Origin: Austropuccinia psidii
Taxonomy: Eukaryota > Basidiomycota > Pucciniomycetes > Pucciniales > Sphaerophragmiaceae
Length of the DNA stretch: 64,000 nt
Direction of reading: 5' to 3'
Assembly (NCBI GenBank): GCA_023105745.1
Contig: JALGQZ010000002.1
Location: 77,417,285-77,481,284 of the forward strand
In this document: positions 1-11,885 of the stretch, one piece after another
Position numbering within the stretch: position 1 is the stretch's first letter
Layout: each line of letters starts with the position of its first letter
Translations under genes and position numbers: made by a program
The notes under the pieces: model-generated
What the model was told of the DNA's origin: nothing
The model's database searches: none
The model's input: the letters and a program-made list of their open reading frames with translations, nothing else

Positions 1-1
1 A

Positions 2-304
2 CTGGAAAATAAACATCCAACATTCCCTGTCAGTCTGGTAAAGCATTACACTTCAAGTGACAAGGAATCATTTCCTTTAAGAAATGAAACACCCTTAGAA
101 GTACCCCCACTGGACCTAAGTGAGGAGAAAAAGGTACTGAAAGTCTTGAAAGAAAGAAGACTCAGGGGAAAAAATGAAAGAGAATACTTGGTCAGGTATA
201 GAAATCCACAACATGAAGATGAGTGGATTGTAGAAAACAAAATACCTGATTCCCAAAAGTTTCTCAGAAGATTCAGACATGAGAGAAGACCAATTTCTCA
301 ATAA
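2..304 (+). CDS. Ty3/Gypsy polyprotein, C-terminal end only (chromodomain-like tail)
   Basis: The frame is open from base 2 to a TAA at 302-304, and its 5' part lies outside the window. The start carries the motif HPTFPVSLVKHY, equivalent to the [12 protein letters not shown] block that ends the integrase in the other Ty3 elements of this window. It is followed by a chromodomain-like stretch (EYLVRYRN, then DEWI and FLRRFRHERR). Such tails in chromoviral Ty3 elements are known to steer integration to chromatin marks. A polypurine tract and a 2.2 kb LTR follow downstream, so this is the 3' end of a plus-strand element. It is divergent from elements A-D and its LTR is unrelated to theirs, so it belongs to another family. 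Confidence 0.85.
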   Translation: MENKHPTFPVSLVKHYTSSDKESFPLRNETPLEVPPLDLSEEKKVLKVLKERRLRGKNEREYLVRYRNPQHEDEWIVENKIPDSQKFLRRFRHERRPISQ

Positions 305-428
305 AAAGTTTGAATTGTGTGCTTTACATACTTGAAAGTATAAGTAGAGAGGTTGGACAGTGGATTATACCCCCCCCAAATAACTTGAAGTACACTACAA
401 AAGAAAAATTGTGGTACAATTTTTTTTT

Positions 429-440
429 GGTGGTAGGGAA
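429..440 (+). other. Polypurine tract of the plus-strand Ty3 element
   Basis: The run GGTGGTAGGGAA lies directly against the TGTGAGCC start of the LTR, the position where plus-strand DNA synthesis is primed in LTR retrotransposons. Confidence 0.6.
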
Positions 441-2614
441 TGTGAGCCTGTGAGGTATGTATGACATACCCATAAGGCCACAAATGATTTTATAAACAGT
501 TAATTTTGTCTTAAACAGACTTTTTGGTTGAATTTAAAATAAAAAATAATAAAAAATAAGTATAACTTTTTTTGGATAAACAAAGTTATAAATATTATGT
601 CATTTTTGGATTCTACACCAAAAATAACCTAGGGTACACCCATAGGGTGTTATACCCAAAACCACTTATTTTTTATGTTATTGGAAGATTTAAGAATCTC
701 ACAGTACCAATGTAGCTTTTTTAACATTTTTTTAAAATTGTTAAATTTAAGCTTAATTAAGCTTAAATTTAAAGTTGCATAAGGTTTATGCAAACTTACC
801 AAAATTTTAGTTAAAATTGAGGTGTGGTGTATATTTACTGAATTGGCTAAGGATTTGCCATACAGAATGTAAATCCTGCGTGAGCTCAATTTAAAAGGGT
901 TTAAGGCCATAGTATGGCTTTAAATAAATAAAAGGGCAAAATCCACGCAAAAAGGTGGGACAAAGGAAAAAGACCAAATAGAGCTGGGGTACCCATTTTT
1001 TTGGATCTGCAAGGATTCAATTAAGGTTGTCCACCTGTATTGGAGGATTTTCAACCTTATTTAAACTTTAATATTAGACTTTGATCCAACCTTAAGGTTT
1101 AAACTGGTTTTATCCCAATTTGGACAGGAATTTCAAGCTGCCAAAGGGTAAATCCCAATATGCAGGCTTGAAATCAAGGTTTTAAGAACTGTCAGAGCTT
1201 AATTAAGCTTAAAACTTTAAAGTTTCAAGTATTAAAACCTTATCAAAACTTAAGGTTTAGTGTGTTTTGCTATTTTACGTGGAAAAATAGCAATAACTTC
1301 AAAAATTCATTAAAAATCCAATTCTTAATGGATTTGCTTGAAAGGTTCACACAACTTAGAATTTAATATGATCAATATATAAATTAAATTTTAAGTATCT
1401 TTTATAAATAAATTTCCTGGTTAATTAGCCTGGAAATTTACTCTTTTAATTAAGCTCAAAGAAATTTATGATTTCTTTAAAAATTAATTAAAAATTGAGT
1501 TTAAGAGATTTCTACTTGAAACTCTATTTTTAAGTTTTTCATGTGATGAACTTTAATATAAATAAGCTTATTTTTATTAAAAACTTAAAATAATTAGTTT
1601 AAATGAGGATTAAAGTTACATGGAGTTAAGAATAACACTGGTAACTTTAAATTGGAAGTAAAAATAAGTTGCCTTAAGTTAAGAACTTTATTTTTAAGCA
1701 TGGTTTTTCAGTTTTGACCTGAGCACGCCCTCTACATCCATTATGAATCATGAGAGCTGCTCTGAAGACATAAAAAGAGTCTTTTCATCACTGTTTTTGT
1801 CCATCATTCATTATCAATCCAATCATATTAGACATCTAAACAGGTAAAGTTTTATTAAATATAAAATCTTATTATTAAAAGTAATTCTTAAGTTATTTTT
1901 ATTCTTTATTTATTGAAATTAAAGAATTGAAGTCATAGAATTCAGATTATTGTTGTAATCACCAATAATATATTTTATTATATAAAATTATCTTCTTAAA
2001 TATCTTTTAAAATCCACAAATTCCTCTAAAAAACTCTTTAATCATAATTTATATTATAAAAAGTTGTTTTATCTTTAAATTTATTGATTTTTGACGTGTT
2101 TTTAACTTATAATTATTATTTAATATTATAACTGTTGTTGTTTGACTTATTATATTAAATAAATCTTATAAGTAAGTTTTCTCTAAAAATTCTATATTTT
2201 TTTTAGTATTAGTTTTTTTTTTATATATAGAATTTTCTCTATAAGAATTATTTCTTCACAGTGTTTGCTTTAATTCTTTTATAAATAATATTTATATTAT
2301 TTATAAGTGGTTAAATATTTATATTTTCCACGTGTAATTGTCTCATTAAGAGCTTTACACTTCTTATTGTTATAACTGTCAGTGACTATAACAATAATAG
2401 AATAATTATAATTTATTATAATTATTATATTTTTTTTATTATTATATTATTATAATAATAATTAAATTTATTTTTTTTATATATAATTATTTTTAATAAT
2501 TATATTTAAATTTGTGGTTATAATATCTTATTATATTATATTTTTCTACTGAGGACAGTCATAGTACTCTTGATATTGTTACTATTATCAAGAGTTTCAT
2601 TGACAAACCTTACA
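441..2614 (+). mobile_element. 3' LTR of a large-LTR Ty3 family (about 2.2 kb)
   Basis: It begins TGTGAGCCTGTG and ends CCTTACA. The boundaries are supported by two further copies in this window: 33243-35173 in the same orientation, and 61578-63632 in reverse orientation with a perfect 5 bp TSD. The interior is very AT-rich, includes AT microsatellite-like runs (2395-2560) and has no convincing ORF. Shared landmarks among the copies are a block reading GATTCTACACC near 610, a TTCAAAAATTCATTAAAAA block near 1300, and an ACTCTTGATA block near the 3' end. Confidence 0.75.
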
Positions 2615-2877
2615 GAAAATAAGAAGCCAAAGGCCAAAGGTAATAAGAGAAGCCAACCAAGTGCATCCTCAAATCACTGTTTCAACCTGCCAGAAAAGGA
2701 AATAGAATTAGCAAAGGATATGACCACCAATATCCACTGACAGGCAAGGAAGAAAAAGAGAAAAGGTGCTGAATGACTGACTTAATATTATCAGTATCAA
2801 CTTTATTAAAGTAAAAGAAGATAAAGATAAACATAAATCCAGTATATAAATTACCTGGGGAAAAAGTCCCCAGGTGC

Positions 2878-3516
2878 TTAAAGGTGGCCAGTATATGTTA
2901 AAAGCTGAAAGACTGATCCTGGAGGGTGAGTCACCGGCTGAATCGTCTGAATTGGGTCAATACAGATCTGACCATCTTGAAATTTGAACGGTGTTACTGA
3001 ATTTCCACAGTGGAATACGCATTGGCCCAATTGGGCCAAGTACATACAGGTTGATTTATTGCTGCCTTCATGGACAAATTGAGTTGTCAAAGGAGTATTG
3101 AAATACTTGATGCCTTGACAGCTGATTGAAATAATGTATAACCTCTGACAATGGCCCTTGAAATAATCCTGAATGAATTTCCAACCCAACTCCTGCAGGG
3201 CCAGGTGATTGGGATACTTGAATGGTCTTCTGATTGCCGCCATGGATGAGCAAAAATGGTGCATAATGGTATATAATACCATATATGCACCACTCCTGCA
3301 ACCTTGAGTATGGGGTGCATGGAGGAAGGGAAGAATTCCCCTTAAGGTTAGGGGAAAGATTGAGCTGAGAAGATCTGGTGGCCTCTTGTGGGTACCAGGG
3401 GCCATGGGCTGAAAAGTGGTCCATGGTGATCCTGGGCCAAAATGGGTCCTATGGTGATTTATGGTCATTTTGGTGCCACGGTGATTTGTGGCCAAATTTG
3501 GCTCAGGTGGGCCCAC
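2878..3516 (-). CDS. Hypothetical 212-residue ORF in repetitive DNA
   Basis: An uninterrupted minus-strand frame rich in Pro, His, Gln and Gly, with no domain, signal peptide or membrane segment that I recognise. Its style (runs such as GPGSPWTTFQPMAPG and CIYGIIYHYAPF in the overlapping frame) recalls repeated hypothetical proteins from Austropuccinia gene predictions; this is recollection. At least two overlapping frames on the same strand are also open (3068-3424, 3087-3320), as expected for compositionally biased DNA. I regard it more as a reading frame inside a repeat than as a functional gene. Confidence 0.2.
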   Translation of the reverse strand: MGPPEPNLATNHRGTKMTINHHRTHFGPGSPWTTFQPMAPGTHKRPPDLLSSIFPLTLRGILPFLHAPHTQGCRSGAYMVLYTIMHHFCSSMAAIRRPFKYPNHLALQELGWKFIQDYFKGHCQRLYIISISCQGIKYFNTPLTTQFVHEGSNKSTCMYLAQLGQCVFHCGNSVTPFKFQDGQICIDPIQTIQPVTHPPGSVFQLLTYTGHL

Positions 3517-3900
3517 CTGGCCTTGGGGGCTAGTGGGCTGACCCCTTTGTCCCCTTATGGCCTCATTGGATTAGGCCAAAAGGGGCCTGATTGGCCCATA
3601 GACCATAGAGGCCGTAGGGGGCCTAAATGGCCCAAAAAGGCCATTTAGGGAAGGACCCACCTAATGGAAAGGGTAGGCCTAAAGCCAATTATGAGGGCTA
3701 GGAGACAGAGAGACCCCCCAGGCCTAAAGCAAAGATAGAGACCTGGGGGTTGAGGATATGGGAATTGGCCAGGGAGGCCAATGATGGCAGGATTTAGCCT
3801 GAGGCCATAAATGATGGTTGGGTCCATGATTGGCCAGGGAACAGTGGTATGGCCAAAAAGCCATAGAGCATCAGAGGGGGCCAAATTGGCCATAAAGATA
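3440..3900. repeat. GGCC-rich, GC-elevated island
   Basis: GGCC or TGGCC recurs every 15-30 bases (for example GTGGGCCCACCTGGCC, AGGGGCCTGATTGGCC), with several short palindromes such as GGGCCC. The composition contrasts sharply with the AT-rich flanks. Both strands have open frames here, which follows from composition. Confidence 0.5.
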
Positions 3901-4125
3901 TGGTGTGGCCAATTTGCCCCAGCTTAGTCTCAGGTTCCAATTGCTGCAACACCGATAGGGGAGGGGCATTCTTTGTGGTTGTGACAGTGGGTCACGTCAC
4001 ATCTGCGTCAAGACAATGTCAATTGTCAAATGTGTCACATGAGTATGTCAATTACTGCAAAAACCCATATTCACACCATTTGCAATGTTTGGGTAGTTAC
4101 ATCTTGAGGTTCAAGGCAGCAGTTT

Positions 4126-5625
4126 TGTCAGGGTGAGTCTATGTAGAAGCTTAAAAACAGTAAATACAAGCTAGTACTATGACTGTGACACGTCAAAATA
4201 AGTAATAAAAAAATTCTTCAGGTCCTACTGCTACGTGGTAACAGTGGTGATGAGTCTATTGAGGACCTGGGTTGCAATGTTCTAATATCTTTGACTGTAA
4301 AGAGACACTACAATAATTATATTTAGTTATATCTTTAAGTATTCTAAGGACACTACTGATGATTAACAGTCTTGTCACGTAAGAATATATAATAAAAAGA
4401 TAAGATGAGGATTTTTGAAGGCAAAAACCCTTCTTTTTATATCTTTCAGGACTGTCAAGAGTTATTTACTCTTCACACGTCAGAGGAGTGAAAATTTTCA
4501 CTCCATTGGCCAGTCTGTGGTTCTGGATCCTCAATTCTGACGTCAGTAGAGGCAGAATTGTGGTTTTGGGACCACAAATGATCATTCTGGATCAATACAG
4601 GATGAAAAAACTTTTCACCTGCCACGTCAGCACTTGGATGACGTTGTTCTGGTGTTTGTATGACCAATACTGGTCATTCTGGGCGGGTTTAAGCTTTGAA
4701 CAACCATTATTTTGAGTATTAAGACTGTACTGGTTGGTACAGGTTTGGTACAGGCCAGTATTGGCCAAAATTCTTCCAACCAAGATATCTTGGTCGGTTT
4801 TTGAGATATCAAGAAACTAAGGGCACAGAATTGAAGGGCTTAATGAGCTCTTCAATTTGGTATGCTTCATGTTTACCCTTCTTCAATATAGCAAAAGTTA
4901 TAAGGGTTTTAAGTTTTTGGATGTATTTTTGTACATCAGTATGAGGCTTCAAAAACTTCCATACCAGATATCTTCTTCAGTTTGGAAGATATCTGTATTC
5001 TGATGATACAGTTTTGTAGGGCTTGATGAGCCCTACAGTTTGGTATATGACACTGTACAGTTGTATGAGTGTATACCAAAGATACAGGGGTTTGTTTATT
5101 TTCTTATTTTCAGAATATCTGTATTTTGGTTATTAAACCTTTGAACCAAGATCCCTCAGTCAATTTAAGAGATACAGAGGTCTAAGGTATCTCAAATTAA
5201 AGCTCTTGTTGAGATCTTTAATTTGGTTATACTTTTGTACAGTTTTGTACAAGCCCTCTTTGACTTTCAGGGGGACTTGGTTTGGAAAATGAGGTTATAT
5301 GGTATCTCCAGTTGTAGTGGTGTTACAACAACATGGATGATATCATTGTGTAGCTCTTTATGTGAGCTTTAAGAAAAATACCATTTTGGTATAGGATAAC
5401 TTAAATATGCATAAGTTATATGAGAGGTGAAAATAAGGGTTTTGACTTATTTATTTTCCTCTAGGTTTCCTTATTCTGTTTGGATAAGGTTGGTGTTTAA
5501 TGTAAGAGGATTGTTTTCTCTTAATTATTACCTGTATTGACTATGTTTGTTCAATACTTGTCATACCATTATTTATGGTATGTTGGATGTCATGCTAGTG
5601 CTCTGTTTTGAGTCACAGGCTGACA
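4126..5625 (-). repeat. Element A 3' LTR
   Basis: Plus-strand ends are TGTCAGGGTGAG and GGCTGACA. It is nearly identical to 12712-14211. Short ORFs inside it, such as 4473-4667, occur in both LTRs and overlap on both strands, so they are not annotated as genes. Confidence 0.95.
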
Positions 5626-5636
5626 TACCCTCCCTC
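5626..5636 (-). other. Element A polypurine tract
   Basis: Read on the minus strand it is GAGGGAGGGTA, immediately before the 3' LTR. The same tract sits at the equivalent place in element D. Confidence 0.7.
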
Positions 5637-5649
5637 AAAAGAAGGCTCA

Positions 5650-8600
5650 TCATTGATGAGACTCTTCAGCCCTCTTGGAGGCTCTGAATCTTCTGAGGTG
5701 TATTTGTCCATCTGGGATTTCTTTCTCAGTTAACCATTTGTCTTTATCTGCTGGTTGATTCTTAAATCTAACCAGGTATTGCCTGTTGTCTTTCCCATTG
5801 ATTCTGATCTTCCTGGCTTTAATGATCTTTTTCACTGGTCCAGGTGAGTCATCTTCCTCTACCAATCTTTCATGGGTGACTGTCTTCTTCCTGTCAGGGA
5901 ATTTCTCCTCATCTGTCTGGTGATAAGGTTTGACCAGGCTCACAGGGAAAACTGGGTGTTTCCTAGAGAACTCTTTGGTCAGGTTGACCTCTACTGCATT
6001 ATTTCCTATCAATTTAATAATGGTGAATGGTCCTATGAATGAGTCTCTCATCTTCTTGGGTCCTTTTAGGTTGTTGAAGTTAAAAGTTGAGATTAGAACT
6101 TGGTCTCCTTCTTTGAAATCAGGTTCTTGGTGACTTTTATCATATCTCTGTTTGTTATATAATTTGGCTTCAGCCACACATTGTTCTGCTTTTTCGCAGG
6201 CAGTCTTCTACATTGTGTGAAAGTCTTTGGCTGTAGGATGTACTGAGAGGAGGTTCTTCTTCAAGTAATCTACTGGAAGTAGTGGGTTCCATCCTTTCTC
6301 TAATGTGGCAGGGGTTTTTCCTGTCACTGAGTGTATACTTGTGTTGTATGCCAATTGCACAGCTGGTAGGAGGGTTACCCAGTCATGGGTATATCCCTCA
6401 TTGTCTTTATATTCCATGCCATATGCACAAAACCTTCTAATGATGTCTTCCAATGTCTGGATCATTCTTTCTGCTAGACCATCTGTTTGTGGATGGTAAG
6501 CTGTGGAAAATGCTAGTTTGGTTCCCAGCATCTCATATAGATTAGTCCAAAATTCTGATGTGAATTTAGGGTCTCTGTCACTAATTATAATTCTTGGGAC
6601 TCCACAGTTAGCTATCACATTGTTCCAGAACAATATGGCTGTGTCCATTGCTGTGTCCTCTTTGTGACAGGGGAGACATCTGACACTCTTGCTATACCTG
6701 TCTACTACTACTAGGCATGCATTAAAGCTGTCTTTCCCTCCAGGGACCAGGCCTGTTACCCAATCCATGTTTATTATTTCCCAGGGGTGTTTGGGCTCCT
6801 CTATACTCTGGAGTAATCCATATCTTTTGCCATGACTTCTGTTGGCTTTTTGGCATCTGGTACAAGTGTTGATGTATTCACTCAAGTCTTGTTCCCACTT
6901 TGGCCACCAAGCTGTGCTAAAGACTCTTTCTTTAGTTCTTTCTTCACTCATATGTCCCATGTATGGGCAGTCATGGCATTCCTGTAGTATGAGGGAAATG
7001 TGTTCTCTACTTATTATTACCAGGGCACTTGTGTGTTTTTCCCTATGGTACAGTAGGTCATCTATCAGAAAAAATCTATTTTCTTTAAAGTTTTTGAGCC
7101 ATGGCTCTTCCAATTGACTCTCTAGTTCAGGACTCCTGTACTTTTGTTTTAGTAGTTGTATCAATATACTACACTGTTTGTGTTTATTGTATGCTGATTG
7201 TACTATGCTAAAGAATTCTGTGTTCAGATTAGAGGAGCTGATTCCCAGTATGGGTATCTCTTTAATCTCCCCATAGCTCTGTGCTGGGTTTGATGAATCA
7301 TTCCCTAATGCCCAGTTTGATAGTTTGAAGTTCTTTCTCCTGTCTATCTCCATGCATTGTATAGGTATTTTGGCCCCATTTTCAGGGTCATATGCTGGAT
7401 TTTCTTGGTCATTCTTCAGTGGCCACCTGCTGAGACCATCTGCATTAGTATGACTTTTCCCTTCTTTATAGATGATAGTCATATTCCCTCTGTATTCTTG
7501 TATGGCTATTTGCCACCTAAGCATGTGTCTGTTTGTTGTTTTCATGTTCAACAGTGACTTGAGGGCTGTGCAGTCAGTAAAAACTTCAAATACTGCTCCT
7601 TCTAAGTAGTAATGGAGTTTTTCTAATGCCCATACCAAGCATAGACATTCTGTCTGGGTAGCTCCATATCTGGCTTCTGAGTCTTTCAGTTGTCTTGAGA
7701 TATAGCAAATTACTCCTTCTTTGGGTATGCCATCTACTAGTTGCCTCTGGTGTAGTGCTGCTCCTAGCCCTTGGCTACATGCTGCATCTATGTATAGTTT
7801 GAATGGTAGTTCAAAATCAGGCATCATTAGGACAGGGGCATTGGTCAGTTCATGTTTGATCTTTTCAAATGCATCCCTTCTTTCCTTGGTAATTTCAAAG
7901 ACCACATCTTTTGAGCACAGTTTGTATAGGCTACTAGTGATGTGTGCAAAGTTCTTTATGTGGCTTCTGTAGTAGCTAGCAAAGCCCAAAAAAGATTGCA
8001 TTTCTTTGATGTTCTTTGGTACTGGTTTCTTTAGTACTGCAGCAACTTTGTTTTGGTCTATAGCTAGACTTAAACCTGAAACTTTGTGTCCTAGGGCTAG
8101 CAGTTCTTGCTGTCCAAAGTTACATTTCTTAAGAGATATCTTCATATTGATTGGTGTGCATTTTCCCAATACTTTATCAATTTTCTTCACATGGTCTTCC
8201 CATGTTTCTGAGTATATGATGATATCATCAATGTACACTACCATCCACCCTTCCATTATTTCATCTTGAAATATGGTATCCATCATCCTCTGAAAATGGG
8301 CTGGTGCATTCTTAATGCCAAATGGCATTCTGGTATATTCATATATGCCCATATGGCATATAATTCTTAGCAATTTGATGGAATCTGGTTTTACCCCATT
8401 CTGGTGAAAACCTTTCATGCAGTCCATTTTTGTAATGAACTTGGCTTTTGCTAGTTTATCTAGTGCATGTGGTATCCTTGGGATGGGGTACCTATCTGCT
8501 TTGGTGTAATTATTCAAAGCCCTGAAGTCACCACATAGTCTGGATTTACCATCATGCCATGTTATAAGGACTGGTGTAGTGACCTCTACTATCTCATTAT

Positions 8601-11511
8601 GTCCTATCTTTCTTATTACCCCCATTTCTAGGAGTTCATTGATGTGTTTCTCAATTTCCTTCCTAGTTTCCATGCTGGCTGGGTATGGTGGTCTCCTAAG
8701 CATAGGTGGATATGGTCTTTCTACATCCAGATATAATTCTATATCATGTCCTTTGATTTTTCCTAGTGGTTCATCTCCTATTGCAAAAGCTCCTCTATGC
8801 TTTCTCAATACTTTGAGTAAGTTGAGTTTCATTTTACTGGTGAGTTGAGTGCCATATTGGGCCTCTTTGAATTCTTCCACTAGTTCTTTCAAGGTGTTAT
8901 CATTTGTTATATGGTTAATGTCAAAGGAAAATTTTTTATCTTTGTTTGTACCTATGGTAAGATATCTGTTTTTACTATTGCAAATATCCATACCATACAT
9001 TCTTTGGTACTCTGTACCTAGTAAGAATCCTTGTACATGTGCATTTTCTAGAACTACAAATTCAGGTTCCAGTCTGATATTTCCTTTTTGGTGTGGGATA
9101 ATTATCTCTTTGATTATTGTCCCTAGTGAGTGCATTTTGCCTGATGCACTTTTGAAGTTTCTGGCTTTTGTTGGGATTATATCATCTTCCCATTTGGGGA
9201 AATGTTGTTCCAAGTATTCTTTTGCCACTATGGAGCAACTTGCTCCTGTGTCAATGATCATTGGGTGTTTACAGTTCTCAATATAAACTGTCAATTTTGT
9301 AGGTGTTCCATGAATGAATCCCATCCCTCTATTGGGGGTTACCAGGAATGTTTGTGCATTCTGTGTGTGCTTACAGAGCTCTTTGTCTGTTGTTATTTGT
9401 GGTATGCCTGAATCCAATTCAATGTCTTGTATATCAAGTGAACTTTCTTCATTGCATTCCACTATGTATTCTTCTATGGTATCAGGTTCACTTTGTGATT
9501 CTGCTCTCATACCATTTCCCATGCTGTCAGAATCAGATTTTTCACCTGTTTGTTCTTCTTCTGATTCTTCATCAATTGCATCTATTTTCTTTTTTGGTTT
9601 TGTGCAATTGTTAGCATAATGGTCTGGTGAACCACAGTTGTGGCACACATATTTCTTTTTTGGGGTTTCTTTCCCTTTTTCTTTGTTTGTCTCTTTAACT
9701 TCAGACCTCTTGTCTTTGAAGTTTGGTTTGAAAGATGTGTACCTTCCTATGCAGGTCTTTTTCGTCACATCTTGTATAACATTTGCTATGTCATCAATGC
9801 TGCTGATGTTGTTGCATCTGCATTTGACTGCATGTTCTAGATCTCCTGGCAATTTTGTCAGGAGTTTATGGTTTCTCATTTCTATTGTCATATTGGGATC
9901 AATAGCTTTTAGCCTCTTTGTTTGTTTGAGGCACCATTCATAAGGGTCTTTTTCTGTGGAGTATCTATCACTTTCAAAGGACATGGTTTTTTGCCAGATC
10001 CAGCTACCATTGCTATACTTTTGTATAATCTGGTTCCTCCACCATGGCCAGCTTTTCCTGCCATGTATTTCTTTCATTTCAGTATATCATATGTTTGCAT
10101 GGCCTCTGAATGCTGTGTTGAGTCTTGTTGTGATCCAGTAGTCTGGTATCTTTGGGACATCAACAAAGAGTCCATCAATATAGTCAATGATCTCCATATG
10201 GTCATATTCCCCTATTCCTGAGAACTTTGGCCAGTTTGTTACTTCTGGTAACTGTTTCAGTGCCTGTTTCTCTGAATAGTTGAGATTTTCCCCATCTTGG
10301 TACACTGACTCTGATCTTAACTTTGGAATCTGATATTCAGGTTCCTGGTCATAGTCTTTGTCCTCTTCGTTTAATTTTGTAGAGGTAGTAGGGTGACCTT
10401 GTGTTGGAGGGTATTGATTGTCTTCCCTGTCATAGAGGTAATCAATTTCTTTGTCAAGGTTATCCTGCTGCTGCTGGATATTCCTCAGATCCCTCCTCAC
10501 AGTTTGTTGTTCTTCTAGAATTGAATTCAACTGTCTGTTGGTTTTTTCAAATTCTGTCCAGATTTTGGCCAGATTTGAATTCAAGTCTTTTATGACTGTT
10601 GCTTGGAAAGCATTTTCTTCTTTCAATGTTTCCACTTCTGTCCTCATTTTTTCTGAGGTTTCATGTGTCCACTCCATGAATTGGGCCAATTTGGTCCATG
10701 TGAATTTGTTTTCAAACTCATGAGTGTGCATGGTAGTTTCAGTTATTAATTCTGGGTCTATTGAGTCAGAACTAGAAAAACTATTTGTAGGTACAACTAT
10801 TTCTTGTTTTTGTGTACTTCTTGGACTAAGTCCATCAGCTTTTTCATCAATGGGTCTGCTTCTTTCTTCCTCTGGTTGAAAGAAGTTTTGTTTTTCCCTT
10901 GGGCTCCTTTTCTCCTGTTGGAAACTACCTGGAATGGTGGGGGAGCTTTGGATGAAGTTTCCTTTGGCTTGTAAGGCCTGGAACTGCTGGATGGTTGTGG
11001 GGAAGATGGGGCTTCTTCTTCCATTTCTGGGGGTGCCTGAATCTGACTGGGCTCTTCCTTGTGCCAAGATCTCTCTATGGCTTGTATGGCTGCCTGGTTC
11101 TCTTTGATTCTGGTTGCTCTTTCTTCTAAGAGTTTGAAATTCTTGTTGGGATTCCAACCTTGCATTTCTGTCATAAGTTCCATCCAAGCCATTTGCTTGA
11201 GACAGATCTTCTAGGTTGTTATCCCCACTTCTGCCCATGATGCTGCCATGGTGAACATTTTGCTGTCCATGCTCCATGTGAAGAGGTCTCTCAGGAGTTT
11301 GTGTATTTGGAGGACCTGTTCTGCATCTGTCCAATCTCCTGGTTGGACTCCTGGGTTGAATTTGATTTGGAACAAGACTTTGGGTAGGAGTTCCCTGATG
11401 GTAAGTCCTTTGCTGGTCATCTGCTCCATTTCTTCTTCCTCTGTGTCTTCTTGGCCAGTGTTCTGGTTGATTTCTTGGGAATCCAAGATCTCTAAGAAGT
11501 GGAGGTGTCAT
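5650..11511 (-). pseudogene. Element A Gag-Pol frame, interrupted by two nonsense codons
   Basis: One continuous frame of 1,954 codons runs from 11511 to 5650 but is cut by TGA at 10087-10089 (codon 475) and TAG at 6208-6210 (codon 1768). Comparison with elements C and D shows that both replace a conserved tryptophan (TGG), each a single G-to-A change. Domain order from the N-terminus: low-complexity Gln/Arg-rich region (shared with the overlapping spliced ORF), Gag-like region, CCHC zinc knuckle [14 protein letters not shown], aspartic protease (IIDTGAS), reverse transcriptase ([12 protein letters not shown] and YIDD), RNase H ([10 protein letters not shown]), integrase with HHCC finger and DDE residues ([24 protein letters not shown]), then a chromodomain-like tail (DKWLTEKEIPDG). 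Apart from the stops, the catalytic motifs look intact. Confidence 0.9.
10797..11491 (-). pseudogene. Element A overlapping spliced ORF, 3' exon
   Basis: A frame different from Gag-Pol, open except for one TAG near 11208-11210; the other copies read CAG at that codon. It begins after a splice acceptor CTTAG (exon upper edge 11491) and ends with TAA at 10797. The product contains a helical-looking segment (QIHKLLRDLFTWSMD) and a basic tail ([16 protein letters not shown]). Joined through the intron to exon 11573-11885 it would read on in phase. Homologous exons occur in elements B, C and D. Confidence 0.6.
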
Positions 11512-11572
11512 GTTAACAATGTTAAAAAATGACAGACAATAAAAAATGTTGTATTTTTCAAGGTTTATTTAC

Positions 11573-11885
11573 CTTTGGCAGGCCCTTGTACAAATTTATG
11601 ATCTATACTCTTTGGCAATTTGCCTTTGGAGTTTACAACTGGGTTGATAACAGTGATTTTCTGTTTCTCAACTTGTTTTGGTGATCCAACTGGTTTTGTT
11701 GGAGCTTTTCTGGGTTTTTTGGCCCTTGGCACAGCTATTGGTGTCCAATCTTTTGAGTTGATTGTCACTTCACTGTGTCTTTTCTGCTTGCCCTTGGTGT
11801 TTGGCAGCGCCTCTCTGTCTTCTGAGGCTGTCACAGATGGGTTTCCTTGTGACTGGGTTTCTAATGGAATGTAGTCCTTTTCCAC
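11573..11885 (-). CDS. Element A overlapping spliced ORF, 5' exon
   Basis: A frame of about 104 codons, starting behind a conserved acceptor (GAATAG, then TGGAAAAGG) and ending at a donor (AAAG, then GTAAAT, at 11572-11573). The product begins EKDYIPLETQ and holds a basic block (KKPRKAP) and a conserved ITVINPVVNSKGKLPKS segment. No in-frame ATG lies behind the acceptor, so a further upstream exon probably supplies the start. No domain is recognised. Confidence 0.55.

Larger units (their letters stand above)
2615..4125. repeat. Old repetitive DNA to the left of element A
   Basis: No convincing gene is seen. 2615-2870 is flanking AT-rich sequence. 2878-3516 holds a minus-strand ORF described separately. 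3440-3900 is a GGCC-rich island. 3960-4125 is the left half of a dispersed repeat whose right half resumes at 14212; an uninterrupted relative lies at 28545-28960. Confidence 0.5.

Noticed and set aside
2878..3516. Secreted effector candidate
   Set aside because: No signal peptide at the N-terminus, competing open frames on the same strand, and location in repeat DNA.
4473..4812. Small ORFs inside the LTRs on both strands (repeated at 13059-13398)
   Set aside because: They overlap each other on both strands, exist in both LTRs as copies, and show no motif.
6305..10221. Plus-strand ORFs opposite the Ty3 polyproteins (also 19597-22581 and 40145-46329)
   Set aside because: They are antisense shadows of the long minus-strand Gag-Pol frames.
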